A stretch of 57,517 nucleotides of DNA from Hyphomicrobiales bacterium (GTDB lineage: Bacteria; Pseudomonadota; Alphaproteobacteria; Rhizobiales; Beijerinckiaceae). A program made the position numbers and the translations under genes. The stretch covers positions 1-57,517 of the forward strand of contig JAIXUP010000004.1 of assembly GCA_027483505.1 (NCBI GenBank), read 5' to 3'. Shown here piece after piece: positions 44,144 through 54,073 of the stretch (position 1 is its first letter; the number at the start of each line of letters is the position of its first letter). The notes beneath the pieces are model-generated. The model was given only the letters and a program-made list of their open reading frames with translations. It ran no database searches and was not told the DNA's origin.

Positions 44144-44866
44144 ATGACGACACAGAAGACCGGCCTCGTGATCACGGCGCATCCGGGCGATTTCGTCTGG
44201 CGGGCGGGCGGCGCCATCGCACTGCATGCCAGGCGGGGCTTTCGCGTGAAAATCCTGTGCCTCGCCTATGGCGAACGCGGCGAAAGCCAGTTCGCCTGGA
44301 AGCAGGCCGGCGTGAAGCTGGCCGATGTGAAGGCGCAGCGTCGTGACGAGGCCGAGCGCGCGGCCGCGGTGCTGGGCGCGGAGATCGAGTTCATGGACGC
44401 CGGCGACTATCCGCTGCGGACGACCGACGCCATGCTGGAGCGCGCCATCGACATCTTCCATGAGATGAACCCGGCCTTCGTGCTGACGCACAGCCTCGAA
44501 GACCCCTACAATGTCGACCATCCCGAGGCGACGCGCTTCGCACAGGAAGCCCGCATCATCGCGCAGGCCGCAGGACACAAGCCCGATCCCGGCCGCGCCT
44601 ATGCCGCGCCGCCCGTGTTCCTATTCGAGCCGCATCAGCCCGAGCAGTGCAACTACAAGCCGAACGTGATCCTCAACATCGACGAGGTCTGGGAGCTCAA
44701 GCGCAAGGCCTTCGAGGTCCTGGCCGCGCAGAAGCACCTTTGGGAGTACTACACCCGCGTTGCGCTCAACCGCGGCATGCAGGGCGGGCGCAACTCGGGC
44801 AAGGCGATGACCTATGGCGAGGCCTATCAGCGTCTGTTCCCCGAAGCGCTGGAGGCGCTGGCATGA
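44144..44866 (+). CDS. galB: 4-oxalomesaconate hydratase (PIG-L/LmbE fold, GalB type)
   Basis: This 240-residue PIG-L-fold protein has the first metal motif in [20 protein letters not shown] near 9-28, where the GDFVWR form is characteristic of GalB hydratases and not of GlcNAc deacetylases. Then follow [18 protein letters not shown] and [20 protein letters not shown] near 110-129, carrying the further His/Asp ligands. GalB adds water to 4-oxalomesaconate, giving 4-carboxy-4-hydroxy-2-oxoadipate. It sits between the tautomerase and aldolase genes and overlaps the latter as ATGA. Confidence 0.9.
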   Translation: MTTQKTGLVITAHPGDFVWRAGGAIALHARRGFRVKILCLAYGERGESQFAWKQAGVKLADVKAQRRDEAERAAAVLGAEIEFMDAGDYPLRTTDAMLERAIDIFHEMNPAFVLTHSLEDPYNVDHPEATRFAQEARIIAQAAGHKPDPGRAYAAPPVFLFEPHQPEQCNYKPNVILNIDEVWELKRKAFEVLAAQKHLWEYYTRVALNRGMQGGRNSGKAMTYGEAYQRLFPEALEALA

Positions 44867-45546
44867 CCCCTGTCGTGATCCGCAGCAGCAAGCGCGCCGA
44901 TGCGGCGTCCATGGCCGCCCTGGCCGAGACGGGCGTCTCAACGACCCATGAAGCGATGGGGCGCAGCGGGCTGATGAAGCCCTATATGCGTCCGATCTAT
45001 CCCGGAGCGCAGATCGCCGGCGGGGCCGTCACGGTGCTTGCCCAGCCCGGCGACAACTGGATGATCCATGTCGCGATCGAGCAGATCCGCCCCGGCGATG
45101 TGCTGGTCGTGGCCTGCACCGCAGACAACACCGATGGCATGTTCGGCGACCTGCTCGCCACGTCCCTGAAGGCGCGCGGCGGCATCGGGCTCGTGATCGA
45201 CGCCGGCGTGCGTGATGTGAAGACGCTGACGCAGATGGGCTTTCCGGTCTGGTCGCGCGCCGTTTCCGCCAAGGGAACGGTCAAGGCCACGCTCGGCTCG
45301 GTCAACGTGCCGGTGGTCTGCGCCGGCGCGCTCGTCAACCCCGGCGACGTGATCGTGGCCGATGATGACGGGGTCTGCGTCGTGCCGAGGCTTGACGCGG
45401 GGACGGTCGCGGCCCAGGCCAGGGCCCGCGAGGCGAACGAGGGGGACAAGCGCCGCAGGCTCGCCGCAGGCGAGCTTGGACTTGATATGTACAAGATGCG
45501 CGAGGCGCTGGCGAAGGCCGGGCTTCAGTATCGCGACGAAGAGTGA
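44863..45546 (+). CDS. galC: 4-carboxy-4-hydroxy-2-oxoadipate aldolase (RraA-like fold, GalC/LigK type)
   Basis: This 227-residue RraA-fold enzyme shows the class II aldolase metal region [20 protein letters not shown] and GVRDVKTL near 100-125 (Arg and Asp of the GVRD segment are the usual ligands), and the hydrophobic [20 protein letters not shown]. The C-terminal helix with [20 protein letters not shown] is typical of the aldolase branch and absent from the RNase E regulator RraA. GalC/LigK splits the C6 hydroxy-oxo acid into pyruvate and oxaloacetate. It completes the lower branch begun by galD and galB; ATG at 44863 overlaps the galB stop. Confidence 0.9.
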   Translation: MTPVVIRSSKRADAASMAALAETGVSTTHEAMGRSGLMKPYMRPIYPGAQIAGGAVTVLAQPGDNWMIHVAIEQIRPGDVLVVACTADNTDGMFGDLLATSLKARGGIGLVIDAGVRDVKTLTQMGFPVWSRAVSAKGTVKATLGSVNVPVVCAGALVNPGDVIVADDDGVCVVPRLDAGTVAAQARAREANEGDKRRRLAAGELGLDMYKMREALAKAGLQYRDEE

Positions 45547-45603
45547 CAGACTGAACCGCCATCAAGCGCAGCCGCAGAGCCGCGCACAACGGGAGACGAC
45601 GCC

Positions 45604-46776
45604 ATGACACTGCGCAGGACCATTCTGAAGACCATGCTGGGCGCGGGCCTTGCCGCGGTGCTTGCCATGCCCGCCATAGCCCAGGAGCCGATCAGGATCG
45701 GCCTGATCCTGCCCATGACGGGGCCGTTCACCTCGACCGGCCGCCAGATTTCGGCTGCCGTCAACCTCTATGTGCAGCAGAAGGGCTCCACCATTGCGGG
45801 CCGCCCGGTGCAGGTCATCCTTCGGGACGACACCGGCGTCGCCGACGTGACCCGCCGCATCGCGCAGGAACTGATCGTCAACGAGAAGGTCACCGCCATC
45901 GCCGGCTTCGGCCTGACCCCGCTGGCATTGGCCACCGCCCCGCTCGCCACGCAGGCGAAGATGCCGATGGTGGTGATGGCTGCCGCCACATCGGTGGTCG
46001 TGGACCGCTCGCCCTTCATCGTCCGCACCAGCCAGGTCGTTCCGCAGATCTCAGGGCCGTTCGGCACGTGGATCGCGCAGCAGGGAACCCGGCGCGTCAT
46101 CACCATCGTCTCGGATTATGCGCCGGGCCATGACGTCGAAACCTCCTTCAGCCAAGCCTTCCGGGAGGCGGGCGGGCAGGTCGAGAACATTCGCGTTCCG
46201 CTGCAGAACCCGGACTTCTCGCCCTTCCTGCAGCGTGTGGCGGACGCCAAGCCCGAGGCGCTTCTGGTGTTCGTGCCGTCCGGCGTCGGCGCGCAGTTCA
46301 TGAAGCAATTCGTCGAACGCGGCATGGACAAGACCGGCATCCGCCTGATCGGAACGGGTGACGTCACCGATGATGACATCCTCAATGGCATGGGCGACGC
46401 GGCCATGGGCGTCGTCACCGCCCACCATTACTCCGCTGCCCATCCGAGCGCGATGAACAAGGCCTTCGTCGAGGCCTTTGCCCGGGCCAACAACAACATG
46501 CGCCCGAACTTCATGGCTCTTGGCGGCTATGACGGCATGCACGCGCTCTATGAGGGCCTGAAGAAAACCAACGGCCAGGGTGGCGAAGCCCTCGTCGAGG
46601 CCATGAAGGGGCTGAGCTGGGAGAGCCCGCGTGGCCCGATCTCGATCGATCCGCAAACGCGCGACATCATCCAGAACGTCTACATCCGCCGCGTCGAGCG
46701 GGTGAATGGCGAGCTGTTCAACGTCGAGTTCCACACCATCCCGAGCGTGCGCGATCCTTCAAAGCCGGCACGCTGA
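45604..46776 (+). CDS. livJ: ABC transporter substrate-binding protein, LivJ family (second importer)
   Basis: This 390-residue periplasmic binding protein has a Sec signal, MTLRRTILKTMLGAGLAAVL then AMPAIAQ, cleaved near residue 27. The mature start is IRIGLILPMTGPFTSTGRQI. Later segments include VTRRIAQELIVNEKVTAIAG and GYDGMHALYEGLKKTNGQGG. GGGAGA precedes the ATG by 6 bases. It lies inside a run of aromatic-acid degradation genes, so an aromatic or oxo-carboxylic acid is a more likely ligand than an amino acid. It is distinct from the binding protein at 4027. Confidence 0.92.
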   Translation: MTLRRTILKTMLGAGLAAVLAMPAIAQEPIRIGLILPMTGPFTSTGRQISAAVNLYVQQKGSTIAGRPVQVILRDDTGVADVTRRIAQELIVNEKVTAIAGFGLTPLALATAPLATQAKMPMVVMAAATSVVVDRSPFIVRTSQVVPQISGPFGTWIAQQGTRRVITIVSDYAPGHDVETSFSQAFREAGGQVENIRVPLQNPDFSPFLQRVADAKPEALLVFVPSGVGAQFMKQFVERGMDKTGIRLIGTGDVTDDDILNGMGDAAMGVVTAHHYSAAHPSAMNKAFVEAFARANNNMRPNFMALGGYDGMHALYEGLKKTNGQGGEALVEAMKGLSWESPRGPISIDPQTRDIIQNVYIRRVERVNGELFNVEFHTIPSVRDPSKPAR

Positions 46777-46791
46777 ACGAAGCGCCGACTC

Positions 46792-47655
46792 ATGGCCCTG
46801 CTGACCATCCTAATCGACGGCGTCGCCTATGGCATGGTGCTGTTCGTGCTGGCCTGCGGCCTGTCGGTGACGCTTGGGCTGATGAACTTCGTCAACCTCG
46901 CCCATGGCGCGTTCGCCATGGCCGGCGGCTATGTCGCCGTCGTGCTGATGCAGCGCTTCGGCATCCCCTTCCTGTGGACGCTGCCAGCCGCCTTTCTGGC
47001 GACTGCATCCGCCGGATGGCTGCTGGAGCGCAGCGTTTACCGCCCGATGTACGCCAAGAGCCATCTCGACCAGGTGATGTTCTCGATCGGCCTCGTGTTC
47101 ATGTCCGTCGCGGCGATGAAATACGTGATGGGTTCGCAGCAGCAGATCATCCAGTTGCCCGGCTGGCTGCTCGGGCGCTTCGAATTCGTGGGGGTCAGCG
47201 TCGGGCGCTACCGCCTGTTCGTGATCATGGTCTGCGGAGCGCTCGCGCTGGGCCTCAGCTGGATCTTTGCGCGGACCCTGTTCGGCAGCCGCCTGCGTGC
47301 GGCGGTGGATGATGCGCGGGTGGCGCGCGGGCTGGGCATTCCGGTCAATGCCCTGTTTGCCGCAACTTTCGCCGCAGGCTCGGGGCTGGCGGGCCTGGGC
47401 GGGGCGCTCGGCATCGAACTGCTGGGGCTCGACCCGACCTTCCCGCTCAAATTCATGATCTACTTCCTGATCGTGGTCACGGTGGGCGGCACCTCGACCA
47501 TTTCAGGGCCGTTCTTCGCCGCCATGCTGCTCGGCGTGGCTGACGTGGCGGGCAAGTATCTCATTCCCCAGGCGGGCTCCTTCATCATCTACGCGCTGAT
47601 GGTCGTGCTGCTGGTGCTCAGGCCCGACGGCCTGTTCGCAAGGACGAAGGCATGA
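46792..47655 (+). CDS. livH: Branched-chain amino acid-type ABC transporter permease LivH (second importer)
   Basis: This 287-residue inner-membrane permease has the family signature LACGLSVTLGLMNFVNLAHG near residues 21-40, a VYRPMYAKSHLDQVMFSIGL loop, the EAA-like RAAVDDARVARGLGIPVNAL and a terminal span ending LLVLRPDGLFART. About eight membrane segments are evident. The start is 15 bases after the binding-protein stop and the stop overlaps the livM start as ATGA. Confidence 0.92.
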   Translation: MALLTILIDGVAYGMVLFVLACGLSVTLGLMNFVNLAHGAFAMAGGYVAVVLMQRFGIPFLWTLPAAFLATASAGWLLERSVYRPMYAKSHLDQVMFSIGLVFMSVAAMKYVMGSQQQIIQLPGWLLGRFEFVGVSVGRYRLFVIMVCGALALGLSWIFARTLFGSRLRAAVDDARVARGLGIPVNALFAATFAAGSGLAGLGGALGIELLGLDPTFPLKFMIYFLIVVTVGGTSTISGPFFAAMLLGVADVAGKYLIPQAGSFIIYALMVVLLVLRPDGLFARTKA

Positions 47656-48674
47656 GCGCGCCCGATCTTGCGGCAAGCGGTCTGGCGGGGCACGTCCGGG
47701 CCTCACTCATGCTGTCGCGCCGATGGCATACGGCCGAGGCGCTGTTCTGGGTGGGTGCCATTGCGGCGGCCTTCCTGTTTCCGCGTCAACTGCTTCTCAT
47801 GAACGAGATCGCCATCCTCGCGCTGTTCGCGCTCTCGCTCGACCTCATCCTCGGCTATGCCGGCATCGTTTCGCTTGGCCACGCGGCTTTCCTCGGGATG
47901 GGCGCCTACAGCGCGGGGCTGGTCGCGCTGCATATCGCCTCCGATCCCCTTCTCGGCCTTTTCGTCGGCATGGCCGCCTCGGGTTTGCTCGGGCTCGTCA
48001 CCAGCCCCCTTGTGCTCAAGGGAAATGACCTGACACGCCTGATGGTGACGCTTGGTGTCGGGCTGCTGATGCTGGAACTCGCCAATGCGCTGAGCTTCAT
48101 CACCGGCGGTGCGGACGGGCTGCAGGGCATCATGATGGGCAAGCTTTTCGGACATTTCGAATTCGACCTGTTCGGGCGCACGGCCTATGCCTACTCGCTC
48201 GGCGTCCTGTTCGTGCTGTTCGTGCTGGCACGCCGGATCGTGCATTCGCCGTTCGGGCTCAGCCTGCGCGCCATCCGCGACAACCCGCTGCGCGCGACGG
48301 CATCGGGTGTGCCGCGCAACTGGCGGCTGGCCGCAGTCTATACCCTGTCGGCGGCCTATGCGGGAGCGGCGGGAGCCTTGCTGGCGCAGACCACACAGTT
48401 CGTGTCGCTCGATGTGCTCGACTTCCACCGCTCGGCCGACGTCATGCTGGTGCTCATCATTGGCGGCGCGGGCTATCTCTATGGCGGCCTGATTGGCTCG
48501 ATCGCCTTCAAGTTCCTGCAGGACTTCATCTCCGGCTTCACGCCGCAGTACTGGCAGTTCTGGATCGGCCTGTTCCTTGTGCTGTTCGTGCTGGGCGGAC
48601 GCGAAATGATCCATGGCGGCATCAAGGCCGTCCTCGCGCGCCTGCGCGCCCTGAAACCGGGAAAGCGGCCATGA
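47652..48674 (+). CDS. livM: Branched-chain amino acid-type ABC transporter permease LivM (second importer)
   Basis: This 340-residue permease has a 30-residue cytoplasmic lead, then LivM landmarks: LSLDLILGYAGIVSLGHAAF near 60-79, GNDLTRLMVTLGVGLLMLEL, the EAA-like loop LRAIRDNPLRATASGVPRNW and GGAGYLYGGLIGSIAF near the end. It ends with basic residues (RLRALKPGKRP). Start and stop overlap livH and livG, respectively, as ATGA. Confidence 0.92.
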   Translation: MSAPDLAASGLAGHVRASLMLSRRWHTAEALFWVGAIAAAFLFPRQLLLMNEIAILALFALSLDLILGYAGIVSLGHAAFLGMGAYSAGLVALHIASDPLLGLFVGMAASGLLGLVTSPLVLKGNDLTRLMVTLGVGLLMLELANALSFITGGADGLQGIMMGKLFGHFEFDLFGRTAYAYSLGVLFVLFVLARRIVHSPFGLSLRAIRDNPLRATASGVPRNWRLAAVYTLSAAYAGAAGALLAQTTQFVSLDVLDFHRSADVMLVLIIGGAGYLYGGLIGSIAFKFLQDFISGFTPQYWQFWIGLFLVLFVLGGREMIHGGIKAVLARLRALKPGKRP

Positions 48675-49415
48675 GCGCGGTTCTGGAAACCAGGGCACTG
48701 GTCAAGCAGTTCGGCGGCATCACCGCGACGGACAGGATCAGTTTTTCGCTCGAGCGAGGCGCCCGCCATGCGCTGATCGGCCCCAACGGCGCCGGCAAGA
48801 CCACCTTCGTCAATCTGCTCACCGGCGTGCTGCGGCCGACATCAGGCGTGGTGATGCTCGGCGGCGCAGACATCACCACGCTGAGCCGGGAAGCGCGCGT
48901 CCGCCTCGGCCTCGTACGAACTTTCCAGATCAATCAGCTTTTCGCCACGATGACGCCGCTCGAGATGATCGCCGCCGTCACCTCCGAGCGGCTCGGCCTC
49001 GGGGCCAGCAGCTTCAGCCGGCTGGACGCCAGCGCGACGCTGGTGACCGAGACAGCGGACATCCTCGCGCGCTTCAGGCTCGACGACATCATGGACGAGA
49101 CCATCGCCACCCTGCCCTATGGCAAGCAGCGGCAGATCGAGATCGCCGCCGCCTTTGCCGCCAAGCCTTCCGTGCTGCTGCTCGACGAGCCAGCGGCAGG
49201 CGTGCCCGAGGCCGAGCGGCGCGAGCTGCTCGACACCGTGGCGGCCCTGCCCGCCGATGTCTCGGTGCTGCTGATCGAACACGACATGGACATCGTCTTC
49301 CGCTTCGCCACCCGCATCACGGTGCTGGTCAACGGGCAGGTCCTGGCCGATGGTGCGCCCGACGCGATCGCGCGCGATCCGGCCGTGCGCACGGCATATC
49401 TCGGCGAGGCGGCCC

Positions 49416-49423
<8 letters not shown>
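48671..49423 (+). CDS. livG: ABC transporter ATP-binding protein LivG (second importer)
   Basis: This 250-residue ATPase has Walker A GPNGAGKTT at 37-45, Q-loop RTFQINQLF, signature region LPYGKQRQIEIAAAFA, Walker B VLLLDEPAAGVP and switch His in LLIEHDMDIV. The LPYG form of the signature is standard for LivG. It overlaps livM at the 5' end and livF at the 3' end. Confidence 0.94.
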
Positions 49424-50123
<700 letters not shown>

Positions 50124-50148
50124 CAACTCCAGAAGAAGGACCACCTCC

Positions 50149-51252
50149 ATGAGCCCCATGACCAGACCACCCTTCCGCGCCGACATGGTCGGCAGCCTTC
50201 TGCGCACCAAGCCTGTGCATGAGGCGCGGGAGAAGTTCGCGGCCGGAAGCATCAGCGCCGCCGAACTCAGCGCCATCGAGGACCGCGAGATCGCGGCGCT
50301 CGTCAAAAAGCAGGAGGCCGTCGGACTTCAGGCCGTGACCGATGGCGAGTTCCGCCGGGCCTTCTGGCACTTTGACTTCCTCGAGAACCTGGACGGCGTG
50401 GTCGGCGTCGAAACCGAAGGCATCGCCTTCAAGGGCGTCCAGACCAAGGGCCATGGCGTGCGCGTCAAGGGCAAGATCGGCTTTTCCGACAGCCACCCGC
50501 ACCTGGCGCATTTCCGCGCGCTGAAGGGCATGACGACCCGCGTCGCCAAGATGACGATCCCCTCGCCGTCGATGCTGCACTACCGGGGCGGGCGCAAGGC
50601 GGTCGAATTCACCGCTTATCGCGACATGGACAGCTACTACGCCGACCTTGGCGCGGCCTACGCCAAGGCCGTGAAGGCGTTCTATGACGCCGGTTGCCGC
50701 TATCTGCAGCTCGACGACACTTCGCTGTCGTATTTCTGCGATCCGGAACAGCGCAAGATGCTCAGCGAGCGTGGCGATGATCCGGACCAGCTCATCCACG
50801 TCTACCGCGACATCCTCAACACCGCAACCGCTGCCAAGCCCGCCGACATGGTGATCACCACCCACACGTGCCGGGGCAACTTCAAGTCGACCTTCATCGC
50901 GTCCGGCGGCTATGAGCCCGTGGCCGACATGGTGTTCAACCAGATCAACGTCGACGGCTACTTCATGGAATGGGACGATGACCGCTCCGGCGGCTTCGAG
51001 CCGCTGCGCTTCCTGCCCAAGGGCAAGCATGTGGTGCTCGGTCTCGTCACCTCCAAGTTCGGCACGGTCGAGAGCAAGGACAACCTCAAGCGCCGGATTG
51101 AAGAGGCGGCGAAGTTCGCTCCGCTGGACCAGCTCTGCCTGTCGCCGCAATGCGGCTTCGCTTCCACCGAGGAAGGCAACGTGCTGGCCGACGACGAGCA
51201 GTGGGCCAAGCTGGCACGCATCGTCGAAGTCGCCAAAGAGGTCTGGCGATGA
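50149..51252 (+). CDS. MetE C-terminal-domain-type methyltransferase (cobalamin-independent methionine synthase-like)
   Basis: This 367-residue protein matches the catalytic C-terminal half of MetE, as in YxjG/YxjH-type proteins, and lacks the N-terminal half of classical MetE. The zinc site is intact: His239 and Cys241 in TTHTCRGN, Glu274 in YFMEWDDD and Cys335 in LSPQCGFAST. The N-terminus has RADMVGSLLRTKPVHEAREK. It would transfer a methyl group to a thiol such as homocysteine. Its place between an importer and a LigI lactonase is unusual. A link to methyl groups from methoxylated aromatics through methyl-tetrahydrofolate is possible but unproven. It overlaps ligI as ATGA. Confidence 0.88.
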   Translation: MSPMTRPPFRADMVGSLLRTKPVHEAREKFAAGSISAAELSAIEDREIAALVKKQEAVGLQAVTDGEFRRAFWHFDFLENLDGVVGVETEGIAFKGVQTKGHGVRVKGKIGFSDSHPHLAHFRALKGMTTRVAKMTIPSPSMLHYRGGRKAVEFTAYRDMDSYYADLGAAYAKAVKAFYDAGCRYLQLDDTSLSYFCDPEQRKMLSERGDDPDQLIHVYRDILNTATAAKPADMVITTHTCRGNFKSTFIASGGYEPVADMVFNQINVDGYFMEWDDDRSGGFEPLRFLPKGKHVVLGLVTSKFGTVESKDNLKRRIEEAAKFAPLDQLCLSPQCGFASTEEGNVLADDEQWAKLARIVEVAKEVWR

Positions 51253-52103
51253 CGGGGACGAGCGGCGGTCGGCGACCAAACCTCGCGCTGCCTCCGGGGG
51301 CCTGCGACGCGCATTGCCATGTCTTCGGGCCGGCCTCCCTCTTCCCCTATGCGCCGGATCGCCGCTACACGCCCGAAGACGCGCCCAAGGACGCCTTGAT
51401 CGGGCTGCATGACAGGCTGGGGCTTCAGCGCGCCGTGATCGTGCAGGCAAGCTGCCACGGCACGGACAACCGCGCCATGCTCGATTGCCTGCGGCATGAT
51501 CCGGCGCGGTTTCGCGGGGTCGCCATCGTCGATGACACGATCACCGGGGCCGAGCTTGCCGACATGCATGCGGCGGGGGTGCGCGGGGTGCGCTTCAACT
51601 TTGTGCGGCATCTCGGCGGGGCGCCGGACATGGCGGTGTTCCGGACTGTTCTTGACCGGATCACGCCGCTGGGCTGGCACGTCGTGCTGCATCTCGACGC
51701 GCCCGACATTGCATCACTTGCCCCGATGATCGCAGACCTCAGGTTGACCGCCGTGATCGACCACATGGGGCGCTGCCCTGCAGCGCTCGGCGTCGAGCAG
51801 CCACCGTTCCGCGCCTTGCTGGAGCTGGCGCGCCTGTCCCACGTCTGGATCAAGGTCTCCGGGGCCGAGCGCATCGCCGAGCCGCCGTTCACAACCGCCC
51901 TGCCCTTCGCACAGGCGCTGATGGCGGCCGCACCTGACCGCGTGATGTGGGGTACGGACTTCCCGCATCCCAACCTCAAGCATGCGGTCGATGAGGCGGA
52001 TCTGGTCGATCTTCTGGCCAGCTATGGCGATGGTGCAGCGCTTCAGCGCCTGCTCGTCGACAATCCGGCCCGGCTCTACGATTTTCCCCAATGGGAGACC
52101 TGA
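51249..52103 (+). CDS. ligI: 2-pyrone-4,6-dicarboxylate lactonase (LigI type, amidohydrolase superfamily)
   Basis: This 284-residue amidohydrolase starts with LPPGACDAHCHVFGPASLFP near residues 15-34 (HxH motif), then RRYTPEDAPKDALIGLHDRL and VIVQASCHGTDNRAMLDCLR, segments closely typical of LigI, and ends with MWGTDFPHPN near 237-246 carrying the catalytic Asp. LigI hydrolyses 2-pyrone-4,6-dicarboxylate to 4-oxalomesaconate, the substrate of the GalD/GalB/GalC enzymes encoded 7 kb upstream on the same strand. This makes formation of that pyrone in this organism likely. It follows and overlaps the MetE-like gene. Confidence 0.92.
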   Translation: MTGTSGGRRPNLALPPGACDAHCHVFGPASLFPYAPDRRYTPEDAPKDALIGLHDRLGLQRAVIVQASCHGTDNRAMLDCLRHDPARFRGVAIVDDTITGAELADMHAAGVRGVRFNFVRHLGGAPDMAVFRTVLDRITPLGWHVVLHLDAPDIASLAPMIADLRLTAVIDHMGRCPAALGVEQPPFRALLELARLSHVWIKVSGAERIAEPPFTTALPFAQALMAAAPDRVMWGTDFPHPNLKHAVDEADLVDLLASYGDGAALQRLLVDNPARLYDFPQWET

Positions 52104-52106
52104 CCC

Positions 52107-53072
52107 ATGCACCTCACCCGCCGAATCGTCGCCGCCGGCCTGCTGTTCGGGCCGCTCGCCGCCCGCGCCCAGGCGCCCTATCCGGACAGGCCCATCCGCG
52201 TCATCGTGCCGTTCGGGCCGGGCGGACTGGCCGATGTCACGATGCGCGTGATCGGTGAGAAGCTCGGCCAGCAGCTTGGCCAACAGATCGTGGTGGTCAA
52301 CCAGCCCGGCGGCGCTGGTTCGATCGCGGCGCGGGCGGTGACCTCCGCGCCGGCTGATGGCTACACGCTGGCGCTGCTGACCAACGGCACCGCCGTAAGC
52401 GCGTCGACGATGCGCAGCCTCGGATTCAGCCCGCTTGCGGATTTCGTGCCGGTTTCGTCGCTGGGCTTCTTCGAGTTCGTGGTGGCGACAAGCCGGGAGC
52501 ACCCCTACGGCAGCTTCGCCGACCTGATGGCTGCCGCGCGCGCCAATCCCGGCAAGCTCAACATCGGCACCATCCAGCCAGGATCGACGCAACATCTGTC
52601 TGCCGTACTGTTGCGCACGCTGGCACGCGCGGACATGACCATCGTGCCGTTCCGGACCACGCCGGATGCGATTACGGCGCTTCTCAGAAAGGACGTCGAT
52701 TTTGTCATCGACGGCTTCTCCGCCACCGGCGCGATGATCCGCGACGGGCAGCTTCGGGCACTCGCCACCACAGGCGCCCAGCGCAGCAGCATGCTGCGCG
52801 ATGTGCCGACCGTGATCGAGGCAGGCATTTCCGAATTCGACGTAACCTCGTGGAATGCGCTGTTCGCGCCTGCGGGTACGCCACCGGCCGTGATCGAAGC
52901 GCTGAATGCCGGGCTTCGGACCGCGATCGCCGATGCCGCCGTGGCCAGCCGTCTGCTCGAGCTCGGCATCACCGCCCGCGCCAGTTCGCCGCGGGAGATC
53001 GGCGAGCGGCTTGGCGCCGACATCACCCGCTGGACAGAGGTTGTCAGCCGTGCCGGCATCGAACGGCTGTGA
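52107..53072 (+). CDS. Bug/TctC-family tripartite tricarboxylate-type binding protein (second orphan)
   Basis: This 321-residue periplasmic protein has a short Sec signal (MHLTRRIVAAGLLFGPLAAR then AQA, cleaved near residue 22) and the Bug fold: IRVIVPFGPGGLADVTMRVI, VVNQPGGAGSIAARAVTS, GYTLALLTNGTAVSAS, and GTPPAVIEALNAGLRTAIAD. As with the protein at 42058, no TctA/TctB membrane genes occur nearby. The two Bug proteins bracket the run and are well diverged, so they may recognise different ligands. It lies 3 bases after ligI. Confidence 0.93.
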   Translation: MHLTRRIVAAGLLFGPLAARAQAPYPDRPIRVIVPFGPGGLADVTMRVIGEKLGQQLGQQIVVVNQPGGAGSIAARAVTSAPADGYTLALLTNGTAVSASTMRSLGFSPLADFVPVSSLGFFEFVVATSREHPYGSFADLMAAARANPGKLNIGTIQPGSTQHLSAVLLRTLARADMTIVPFRTTPDAITALLRKDVDFVIDGFSATGAMIRDGQLRALATTGAQRSSMLRDVPTVIEAGISEFDVTSWNALFAPAGTPPAVIEALNAGLRTAIADAAVASRLLELGITARASSPREIGERLGADITRWTEVVSRAGIERL

Positions 53073-53085
53073 AGGGGGCAAGCAC

Positions 53086-54057
53086 GTGAACACCGAACCC
53101 TGCTTCGACATCGCCCATCTCGCCCATGTCGAGGTCTACACCGACCGCTATGCCGAGAGCCTCGACTTCTTCACGCGGGTGTATGGCCTGACGCTGACGG
53201 CCGAGGACGCGACATCGGCCTATCTGCGCGCCTATGACGACTACGAGTTTCATTCGCTGAAGCTCACCCGCCACCACACCACCGGTGTCGGCCACATCGC
53301 CTACCGGGCCGCTTCGCCGGAGGCGCTGGCGCGGCGCGTCAAGGCGATCGAGGCGAGCGGCTACGCGGTACATGGCTGGACAGATGGGGATCTCGGCCAC
53401 GGCCGGTCCTTCCGCTTCGAGGACCCGTTCGGCCATGTCTTCGAGATCTACTGGGACACCGTGCGCTATGCCGCGCCGGAGGAGGAAAAGCCGAAGCTCA
53501 AGAACATCGCCCAGCGCTATCATAGCCGGGGCGCCGCGCCGCGCCGTCTCGACCATCTCAACCTGCTGGCCGGCGACGTGGCGGAGTTCCGGCGTTTCAT
53601 GCAGACCTGCCTCGGCTCACGCGTGACCGAAATGATCCAGCTCGACAACGGCCGCATCGGCGGTTGCTGGTTCACCATCAACAACAAGACCTATGATCTC
53701 GCCTGCACGGAGGATCACAGCGGGGGCGCGGCGCGGCTGCACCATGTCACCTACGCCACCGACACCCGCGAAGACATCCTGCGCGCCGCCGACATCTTTC
53801 TTGAGAACGGCGTGCATATCGAAACAGGGCCGCACAAACATGCCATTCAGGGCACGTTCTTTCTCTATGTCTGGGAGCCGGCGGGCAACCGCGTCGAGCT
53901 TGCCAACAGCGGCGCGCGGCTGATCCTGGCACCGGACTGGGAGCCCGTGGTCTGGACCGAGACCGAGCGGAAGAAGGGTCAGGCCTGGGGCCTGAAAACC
54001 ATCGACACCTTCCACACCCACGGCACGCCGCCGGCGCCGCGCAAGGAGCATGGCTGA
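53086..54057 (+). CDS. Type I extradiol ring-cleavage dioxygenase (catechol 2,3-dioxygenase-like, VOC fold)
   Basis: This 323-residue enzyme has two tandem VOC modules. The iron ligands of type I extradiol dioxygenases are present in the second: His157 in RRLDHLNLL, His220 in RLHHVTYAT and Glu271 in GNRVELA. Their spacing (63 and 51) is close to that of catechol 2,3-dioxygenase XylE (His153, His214, Glu265). The catalytic His region before the Glu (GPHKHAIQGTFFLYVWEP) is also kept. It would open a catechol-type ring next to the diol using Fe(II) and O2. The start is GTG at 53086 with AAGGGGG upstream. It ends the run and may supply the ring-cleavage step for the LigI/GalDBC branch. Confidence 0.9.
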   Translation: MNTEPCFDIAHLAHVEVYTDRYAESLDFFTRVYGLTLTAEDATSAYLRAYDDYEFHSLKLTRHHTTGVGHIAYRAASPEALARRVKAIEASGYAVHGWTDGDLGHGRSFRFEDPFGHVFEIYWDTVRYAAPEEEKPKLKNIAQRYHSRGAAPRRLDHLNLLAGDVAEFRRFMQTCLGSRVTEMIQLDNGRIGGCWFTINNKTYDLACTEDHSGGAARLHHVTYATDTREDILRAADIFLENGVHIETGPHKHAIQGTFFLYVWEPAGNRVELANSGARLILAPDWEPVVWTETERKKGQAWGLKTIDTFHTHGTPPAPRKEHG

Positions 54058-54073
54058 CGGGCGCGCCCGCCCC

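Noticed and set aside
54058..54069. 12-bp palindrome CGGGCGCGCCCG between the dioxygenase and RTX genes as a terminator
   Set aside because: It has no loop and no T tract; more likely a chance GC palindrome.
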